Shown: piece after piece, positions 56,243 to 64,000 of the stretch | How the letters are laid out: each line of letters begins with the position of its first letter | Numbering within the stretch: position 1 is the first letter of the stretch | NCBI GenBank assembly: GCA_016081115.2 | Contig: CM071932.1 | Coordinates: 61,690,267 to 61,754,266, forward strand | Source: Rehmannia glutinosa | Taxonomy: Eukaryota > Streptophyta > Magnoliopsida > Lamiales > Orobanchaceae | Reading direction: 5' to 3' | Length of the DNA stretch: 64,000 nucleotides | The notes under the pieces: model-generated | The model's input: the letters and a program-made list of their open reading frames with translations, nothing else | Database searches by the model: none | What the model was told of the DNA's origin: nothing | Translations under genes and position numbers: made by a program

Positions 56243-57106
56243 GAGGATCTCCAACCCATGACACCAAATTTGGTGTGAAAATCACACCAAATTTGGTGTT
56301 TTGGTGTAATTTTTCAAAAACCATCTCCAACCCACTACACTAAATTTTACACCAAATGAGTATTTTAATATTTTTTTTATTTTGGAATAACAAATTTATT
56401 TGTTTATGCAATTATTTCTTTTGCTTATATTTTATTACTATTAATGTAACTAAATAAAAACTTATATTTAACTAATATTACATTAATTAATTATATTACA
56501 AAATAAATATTACAACTAATATCACAATAAATAAAAATACTAAATTGCACACTAGACAATAAAAACGACAAACCTAAAAAAAATATTTAAAGACAAAAGA
56601 AGATTAATACATTACTAATTCTCGAAATTAGAATATTCATCCCACACGTATTTTATGATAGACAAAACAAATATTTTATGATAGACATTGATGTTTTTTT
56701 AATTAAATTGTAATTTTGTTTATTAATTATTGTAGCTTATAGAAAATTTTAAGTTTAGTTTATAATAATTTATTGATAAATATTAACTATTGTTAGTTAT
56801 TATAATTGTTCATTTAAAATAATAACTATACAAAATTTAAATAACTAAAACCATGTTATGTTACAAATGAATTATATATCAAATATAGGATACAATAGGA
56901 ATAGAAAGTTTGAAGTAGAAGAAATTGGAGGGCAAAGAGGGAATATTTGTATTACACCAAATTTAGTGTAAAATAGTGTTACACCAAATTTGGCGTAACA
57001 CTATTCATTACACCAAATTTAGTGTAATGTTTAGAATTGGGTTGTAGGGAGTTTTTTAGATATTTGATGTTTTGGTGTGAGATTTGAAGTTGGGTTGGAG
57101 TTGATC
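56243..57106. mobile_element. PIF/Harbinger-like non-autonomous element
   Basis: Ends GAGGATCTCCAACCC and, inverted, GATCAACTCCAACCC, flanked by TTA on both sides (56240-56242 and 57107-57109). A 3-bp TTA duplication with CTCCAACCC termini is typical of plant PIF/Harbinger-type MITEs. The sub-terminal regions are packed with ACACCAAATTTGGTGT palindromes. 864 bp with an AT-rich middle and no transposase. Confidence 0.7.
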
Positions 57107-57109
57107 TTA

Positions 57110-58916
57110 GCTTGCAGGACAAATTTGTGATTTTACTATAAATACATAGTAAAATACAATAGCTTTCAAACTTGAATTAATTTAGTGAATACTAAATTTG
57201 AATTTGCTTGCATTCGAAAAGTAATGCATTTATATTCTTTCTTTGATATTGTAAAAATTAATTGTGTTTTGCATTCAAAATAAAATACTAACAAAATGCA
57301 TTATGTTTTGAATGTCACTGAATCTATATATATAATAGCAGAAGTCTGGTTTTTCCCACCTAAATGCACTAACTATTTTTAGCTATGATCATTTTTGTCA
57401 GTTTTTCCTTTTTTTAATGTGCCTAAAACATACAGATTAAGATTAATTTGGAATCTTATGTTTTTGAAATCTAATTTATCAAATACCTATATATATAAAA
57501 AGAATATACTACATATAAATTAATTATAGTTGTTAATTTACATAGTTTTGGATCTAATCTATAAAGTACATAATATACTCATTTTGTCTATAATTATTTT
57601 TGTCAGCTTTTCACCTTATTAATGTACTTAAAAATAGTGCAATATTTAGATTTTTTTCAACCACATATATTTGGCTTCTTATAATTATAATTATACACGT
57701 TAATGCATTAATGAAGTTTGCTGACAATAGTGTTTAAATTGATATAATCCATGTGTAACATATAATTTTTTTTTATTTCTTATATTATTAATAGATACTA
57801 GATATGAGACCTCTTTTTTGTTATGTGACATGTGCATTTTTCTAATAATTCTATGAAGGTCCCTGCATTGTGATAATTTTAAAATAGTATCAGACAATAG
57901 GCGGGAAATACATTCAATATTTTCTATTGACGAAATCAAAAAAATAATAATAGCATACATTATAATCATGAAAAATATGTTTAATATACACATATATAGA
58001 ATGTTATGCATGGATAAATAATATATAATATTGGATATATGTTTTCTTCAATTAAGATAAATATTATTTAATTGAATTTAATCACCTTAAATACAAATCT
58101 ATATAATTATGAAGAAATAGGTCACGCCCAAATAATAACTATACATATATCATAAATATTCAAAATACATGATTATACAAATTGATGTCATATAGCCCTA
58201 CTGCATAATGTTTTAAAGCCAAAAATTACAAAACAATTTTTTGAGTAAATATATCTTATATTTTTTTCTTTTATATGCAATATGAGTGTCAAATGAAGAT
58301 CGTGAAAAAGATAATTAAATTGATAAATTATACACAAAAATAGATCAAAAACTAAAAATATTAAATTAAAAAAATTGACAAATATAATAATTAATGCAAT
58401 ACAGACACAATTCTGGAAAGCTAATTTTTATATAATTCTAATTAAGGGACTTTAAAAGTTGACCACCAAAAGTTGCATCTCAATAGTAATCAATATTTTT
58501 TAGTGTGTTTAATTTTGTATCTCTTGTGCTCTAAAATAGTGCAGTTTTAAAATTAATTTGGAATCTCATATTCATTGCATCTTATAATTATAATTTTAAA
58601 TCTTAATGTATTAATAAGTTTTATTGACAATCATGCTTAGATTGGTAGTAATTAGTGTGAAGCCAATAAAATTTTTATTTACCTTATATTGTTTAACATA
58701 TATCTTTTTGCAATTTAAGATTAGTTAATGTTAATGTATTAATCGTAGGGATCTCATATTTTTCTATTATCCGGATTACAATAGTTTGAAGCCAACAAAA
58801 AATATATATAACTTTATAGACACTTGAGTATGGTTTTCAAAGTTACATTCGCATTTTTTTTTTATTCCATGAATCATCATCATATCGCTTAATCTTTTTT
58901 ATTATGGTTTTATTTT
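57110..58916. other. AT-rich intergenic DNA
   Basis: No gene recognised. TCTATATATATAATAGCAGA at 57323 resembles a Helitron 5' terminus and follows an A, but no matching 3' hairpin with a CTRR end was found. Confidence 0.35.
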
Positions 58917-59005
58917 AAAAAAAAAAAAAAATCTGTCATTGCGAGAGACTAAAACCCGATCTTTTTGAAGAGTAATACCGTGGTCACCGAGCTAACCTTG
59001 GTGGT
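58917..59005 (-). mobile_element. Possible tRNA-derived SINE fragment
   Basis: The minus strand reads GGTTAGCTCGGTGACCACGG (A-box-like TAGCTCGGTGACC), then about 30 bp later GGGTTTTAGTCTCT (B-box-like), and after a short body ends in a T run (complement of the A run at 58917-58931). This is the layout of AU-like plant SINEs, but short and degenerate. Confidence 0.35.
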
Positions 59006-59233
59006 TATCTTTTGAGTATGATTTCGTCTTCACTTTTCACTCAAATTAATGTCGTCTTCATCAAATATTTTTTCAATATTGATAGGATCTGTATTAAATT
59101 AGAGTGCTTTTTGAAGTTCCTTTTTTTTTTTTTTATCAACATGAATGTTTTATAGTTAGTTTAATAAATAGTTTTTTTGTTTTTTGTTTATTTATATCTG
59201 ATATTTTTGTTATATTTTATTTTTATGAAAAAT

Positions 59234-61130
59234 ACATGTATATATTAATTTATCTAATTATAAATAAGATATATACTATTTATATATTTTATAATTTCTT
59301 TGTAATCTGACATATAATTTGAGCTTATTAAATTATATCATTAAATTAGGGATTTGTTTATATAAAAATTACCAATATATCAACCTACCATATCAAGTTT
59401 CTGAATGAGTAGAGTAGGGAGATATGTGAAAGACTTGTCTATCAATTTTCCAATTAAGAGATAACTCAAATTTTGAGATTTTCACGACAATTACAACATT
59501 GATTATAGAAAAATTAGAAATGTGATCTTACCATAATACGTATTTTTTAGATACAAATTTTTTGTAAAATAATAATGAAAATAAACATTTCAGTTAAGAT
59601 CTTGAATCGTAGAATTTACTACATTTGTTTTTAATAACATAAGAATTCTTTTGTAATGAAATCTAATTGATTAACTAATTATAGAAAACAATTAATATAT
59701 GATATAATCATATTTTAGTTAAAAAAATATTAGAAAATAGACAAGGTGTCTATATATTAGATATATATTAATTTACCTAACTATAAATAATATTAATATT
59801 AATGTATTTACTTATTAATTCATTTGTAAACTGACGTATAACGAGCTGATTAAATTACCCCATTAAATTTAAAAACTATTTATAGAAGAATTAATAAGGT
59901 ATGTACCATGGCTTGTTTTTGAATGATTCAGATATGGAGATTTGTGAAAGAAGATACTGTCTATTATTTTCCAAATAAGAGATAATTTCTACATCTAGAT
60001 CGAATTGACTATAACTAAGGAACTAAGTAAAAAATTAGAATGTAATACTTACCATAATATTTCTTTTTTATATAATATGTTTATAAATCATTGAAAATAA
60101 ACTTCTCAAGTAAAATCTTGAATTATAAGAGTACGACATTTGTTTTTATATCATACTATAATTCCTTTCAATGAAGTTCAATTAATAAAAATTGGCGTAA
60201 CTAATTATAGAAAAAATTAGCGTATGATATTATCTTATTTGGTTTAAAATTAGAGAAACATTGATAATGTGCATATAAATAAAGGCATATGAGTCATATT
60301 AATTTATCTAACTATGGGAGTGTTTGCAAAAACTTCTGCTTTTAGAAGAAAGTGATTTATTATAGCAAAAGTAAGTAGTTGAGAATCGAAGTTGGTAGTG
60401 TTTGAAAATAAAATCACAAGTTGAGAATGAGAAGTTGGGAGTGTTTGATAAAAAAGTAGTAGAAGTGCTTATTTATTTGTAAAATTCAAACTTGAAGCAG
60501 AAGCAGAATCTAAAGCACCTCTCTCCTTGCTTTTAGATTCTGATTAAATGAAGTAGAATCAAAAGCAGAAGTTGTTACTTGCAAACACTAAAAACTGCTT
60601 TTTTTAAGCAAAAAAAAAACAAAAAGCACTTATTTTAAGTGTTTGCAAACACTCCCTATACCTAAGAGAATATATATATATAATATTAATTTATTTATTC
60701 ATTATTTCATTTAATTGATAATTTGAGCTTATTAAATTATATTATTAAATTACAAATCTATTTATAGAAAGATTAACAAACTATGAACAGTAATAACATG
60801 TTTTTGAATGAGTTAGATAGATTTTTTTTAAAGAAGCTATATTGTTTACCAGTTGTCCAATTCCAATTTTTAGGTTGAACTGACAATAATTATGGAATTA
60901 ATTATAGCAAATATTTGAATGTGATACTTGCCATAATATATTGTAGATACAATATGTTTACAAAAATGAAAATAACTTCGAAGTTAAAATATTGGAATAT
61001 GAGATTTACAATATTTATATTTAAATGAAATCTAACTGACAAGAATTACAAAACAAATTATAGAAGAACGTATTTGATAGTTAAAAATTATAGAAAATTG
61101 ACAAGATGTCTATAAGAAAAGATATATATT
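59234..61130. repeat. Three diverged tandem repeats of about 530 bp
   Basis: Copies begin near 59234, 59760 and 60291 with TTAATTTATCTAA(C/T)TAT. Each contains a GAGCTTATTAAATTATATCATTAAATT-like stretch, a TTTTTGAATGA.T block, a G-A-T-A-A block (GAGATAA after CCAATTAA/CCAAATAA), and GGAATATGAGATTTAC-like sequence. Strongly diverged, so an old array. The third copy is interrupted by the MITE at 60316-60656. Confidence 0.65.
60316..60656. mobile_element. MITE inserted in the third 530-bp repeat
   Basis: TIRs GGGAGTGTTTGCAAA at both ends, flanked by TAT on each side. The second repeat copy (CTAACTATAAATAATATT near 59775) gives the empty site. The interior is made of AGCAGAAG/CTTCTGCTTTT words. 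341 bp, no ORF. Confidence 0.7.
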
Positions 61131-62000
61131 AGTTATAAAAAATTAATAAATGTTACTTACCATATTAATTTTTTGATTCATCAATTGGATAAAAAATAAT
61201 GAATACACTAAATAAAAATTATAATTTTTTTGATTATAAATTGATATAATGTAATATTTAATTTTGAAATATTTGATGTTTTTTTCTTAGCATTTGATAC
61301 TTTTAACTGCTAACCACAAACCAGCAATAGGTTTTCTTTTGTTTTACAGACTAGGAAATCTTCACTCAATGAGGATTGAATACGAGAAAATTTTCAAGTT
61401 ATTATGTTTTTGATTATATTGTTTCAAGTAAGCGTTTTATATTTTTGATTGCAATATAGTCTTTAGTTCAACGAAAATACTTTTGGTGCTTAAACTTCAT
61501 TTGACAATTTATAAATTATACTTCTTCATAAATATTTTTTTTATGAAAGAGATGATAAATTTATATCATATTCCTGTTAAGAAAAATATTTACTTAATAA
61601 TGTGAAGTATTCATTTTTTTCAACAATACAAATTCAATATGAAAATACATGTTTTAGAAGTATATATACCCAATTTGAACAGATTGTGAAGGTAAATTTT
61701 AATTATGGTTAATCTGAATATGGGAATTGAAAGAAAGATGTTTGAATAGAAGTAGATTTTAAGTTTTAAAGCTTGATGATTTACCTACTTAAATCTAAAA
61801 TTTAAGGTTCGGTATGAGGTTCGAAATGATAAATTTGTTGATTTGGGAATAGAAATTAATACCTTATTTTTACAGGTTTTCTTACACCTAATGTTAGAGG
61901 GAAGTAAACTAGCAAACTTTCTGTAAGATATCAAGGGTAAAAGGTAAGTAAAAATCCATCTGCAACTGTAATGCATGGACATAGTATTGTCTGAATTAGT
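61131..62000. other. AT-rich intergenic DNA, nothing identified
   Basis: No coding, RNA or repeat feature that I can support. Confidence 0.4.
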
Positions 62001-62990
62001 TTTATTATATGCGATTGTGGTATCTTCTTGAATTATGTGGATATTCTGAGATGCATGTTGGTTGGCATGATGATGCAATATTGTCATTCATAGCATTTGC
62101 ATGTGCATGCATATTACAAGAGGATATTCGCATGCACGAAAATATTTTCTGGAAGAAAATGGTTGTTTGTTGACCACTGCTAGTGCACCGAGGCACGCTG
62201 GGCGTGCTTATGATATATGTTTAGGTATAGCATGTAAGATATTTCCTGGTGAACACAGAGCTAGATATGAGATGGGCTCTTGGTGGGTCATAGGAGGATG
62301 GTCCATCTGTGAGTACCTATGTGTGGCCCCGCGGGTGGATACTTTCTTGGCGGACACAAGGGACACAAGTAGGGGACCCCTTGGGACACGGAGGATAGTC
62401 CACACGTAGATCCATACCGATATTATTGGCCATTTGATTATTGTTGTGTGCAGAGCTCTTTTCCGGTGCATAGTAGTTGATTCACGGGCCCAAATGAAAG
62501 AAAATGATTTTGAATAAAGTATTTTGATTCATGGATTTTACATGTTAGCATTACATGTTGGAAAAGCATTATTATTATTTGACATGCATGATTTTTACTT
62601 GCCGAGCTTTAGCTCATGTAGTTCGATGCAGTGAGCATAGGAATGCTCGAGCTTTTGGCCATTGTGCGGTGTTGGAGTTCCTTCAGGGTTTTTGAGGATC
62701 ATGGATATGGATGACTACCCGATTGGGCTATGTTGATGGGTCGCTTTTCCCTTTTTGGTCCCATTATATTTTGGTTTAGGGTTGTACCCTCTTTTGAAAA
62801 CTCTTATGTAAATATGTACATGTAAATAGCTGGGTGATGTGGGTTATGTGTTTGGTCACATGGATGTCTGTCGTGTTTAATAACAGGGTTTGTTACCTCT
62901 TTGCTTGTGGATATGGGTTGTCATTTTTCTACAAGTAAAGTGATCTTGCTTGCTCGTTGTTAAAATGTCACAGGAAAAAAAAGTACAGGT
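62001..62990. other. GC-richer unassigned segment, possibly a retroelement LTR
   Basis: Composition rises sharply compared with the AT-rich DNA to the left (CGCGGGTGGATAC, GACACAAGGGACACAAG, GACCCCTTGGGACACGG). There are no conserved ORFs. It lies just before the copia pol fragment and could be a solo or partial LTR of another element. No second copy in the window to test this. Confidence 0.35.
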
Positions 62991-63085
62991 ATATAGGGTT
63001 TACGTTGTCAAATTTCACTTTTTATATTGCTTAGAATGAAGTAGTAGCAGGTGGGCGTCATATGTAAGCCCCATATTGAGGTGGA

Positions 63086-64000
63086 ATCATGAAGATCGTG
63101 AAAGGAGAGATTGTAGTAATGAAGGCGGAGAAACTCACCGCAAATTTGTATATGCTTAAAGGAGAGACAACGCCAAAGAGGAGAAGCTTTGTTCATGTGC
63201 GCAGTTCAAAGTAGAAAAATCAACGATAATGTGGCACCCCAAACTTGGCCACATGTTAGAACGAGGGTTGGGATTCTCTCCGACTAGATGATATTACCCG
63301 GACTTATAAAGGCATTTTTACCATTTTGTGAGCATTGTGTTATAAGAAAGAAATACAAATTAAAGTTTGGAAAATCAACATCAAGAGTAAAGGCATGATA
63401 GAGTTGATTCAATCTAATGTTTGGCCAACACCACTATCATCCCTAGGAGGGGCTAGATACTGCTGTATCTTTCATTGATGATTACTCCATGAGATATTGG
63501 GTGTACCTATCAAAGGAAGGCCGATGTATTTTTCGCCTTCAAAGTTTGTAAAGCTCAAATAAAACTTGAATCGGGAAAACAATCAGTGTCTAAGGACGAT
63601 AATGGAGAAGAATATACAAGTGATGAATTTGAGTCTTTTCGCCAACTGTAAGGCATCAAAAGACAACACGATGGCGTACACACCTCAACAAAATGGAGTA
63701 AGCAGAGCGTAACGAACAAAACCTTATTTGAAAGGACAAGGGCAATGTTGAGAATCGTAAGTCTACCTAAGACCTTCGGGTAGAGACAAACAAACCAATT
63801 GCTATGTGATCAATACATCACCGCAACTACGCTTGATCCGAAAATGCCCATGTAGATGTGGATTGGTAAGTCCGTGATTATTCTCGCCTACATACATTTG
63901 GAAGTTTTGTGTATGTGAAGTAAAAATGACCAAGAAAGAATGAAGTTGGACCCAAAGTCCAAGAATGATCTTCGGGTCCGCGATGGAATCATAGGGTACG
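63086..64000 (+). pseudogene. Copia integrase fragment running off the window
   Basis: Reads MKIVKGEIVVMKAEKLTANL, then IMWHPKLGHMLERGL and FCEHCVIRKKYKLKF (HHCC zinc region of copia integrase), KGMIELIQSNVWPTP (where the catalytic D of HSDVWGP has become N), GGARYC, then PQQNGV-like sequence at about 63690 and LERARAMLRI at 63735. The last part is the GKP...LRIFGC/DPKSKK region. It is of the TNT1-like 'RGLQxL' copia type, different from the two Sirevirus-like copies. Several stops and frame changes. Confidence 0.75.

Noticed and set aside
57323..57345. A Helitron-like 5' end (TCTATATATATAATAGCAGA)
   Set aside because: No CTRR 3' end with a preceding hairpin could be found, and the motif is low-complexity.

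Overview
The window is nuclear DNA from a flowering plant, most likely a eudicot. The evidence is AT-rich intergenic sequence, genes split by many short AT-rich introns, Ty1-copia and Ty3-gypsy LTR retrotransposons with plant-type primer binding sites, a Cassandra-type LTR carrying a 5S-like domain, many small inverted-repeat elements, and recognisable plant homologues. I cannot name the species. No CRISPR array or other prokaryotic feature is present.

Layout. 1-5,781: a minus-strand Sirevirus-like copia derivative cut by the window edge (env-like ORF, RNase H scrap, gag, 5' LTR). 5,782-14,420: unassigned repetitive DNA interrupted by a second, older copia element (6,571-11,207) with short LTRs. 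14,420-18,400: foldback sequences and MITE-like elements, one nested in another. 19,812-21,086: a mitochondrial-type PPR gene broken by three frame-changing lesions. 22,094-40,072: a Ty3-gypsy element of the Tat lineage on the minus strand, with TSD CGCAT, two RNase H domains and a separately promoted antisense ORF. Its right LTR is split by a plus-strand Sirevirus-like copia element (32,170-39,693, TSD GGATC). 40,204-43,990: an inverted-repeat element whose left arm is split by two related TIR elements. 44,065-44,440: a short unidentified coding remnant. 46,701-55,120: a 13-exon minus-strand homologue of RNA polymerase III subunit RPC5, carrying a frameshift, two in-frame stops and an altered splice donor; its introns hold a Cassandra LTR, a gypsy integrase fragment and several tandem duplications. 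55,260-62,990: AT-rich intergenic DNA with a PIF/Harbinger-like element, a possible SINE, and an array of three diverged repeats of about 530 bp, one interrupted by a MITE. 63,086-64,000: a copia integrase fragment running off the right edge.

How it fits together. Almost all coding potential is retroelement-derived, and insertion order can be read from target-site duplications and an intact empty site in the sister LTR. The only two clear host genes both carry disabling lesions. Several lesions are one-base losses in short homopolymers, which could be sequencing error, but the in-frame stops and tandem duplications are not of that kind.

The most unusual signal is an array of short hairpins in the LTRs of the Sirevirus-like elements. 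Each has the same five-base loop (GTGGT or TTGGT in RNA sense), and stem sequences change while pairing is kept. The array lies downstream of the LTR TATA box, so it would be in the RNA leader. All coordinates and readings were made by eye; no alignment or database search was run.
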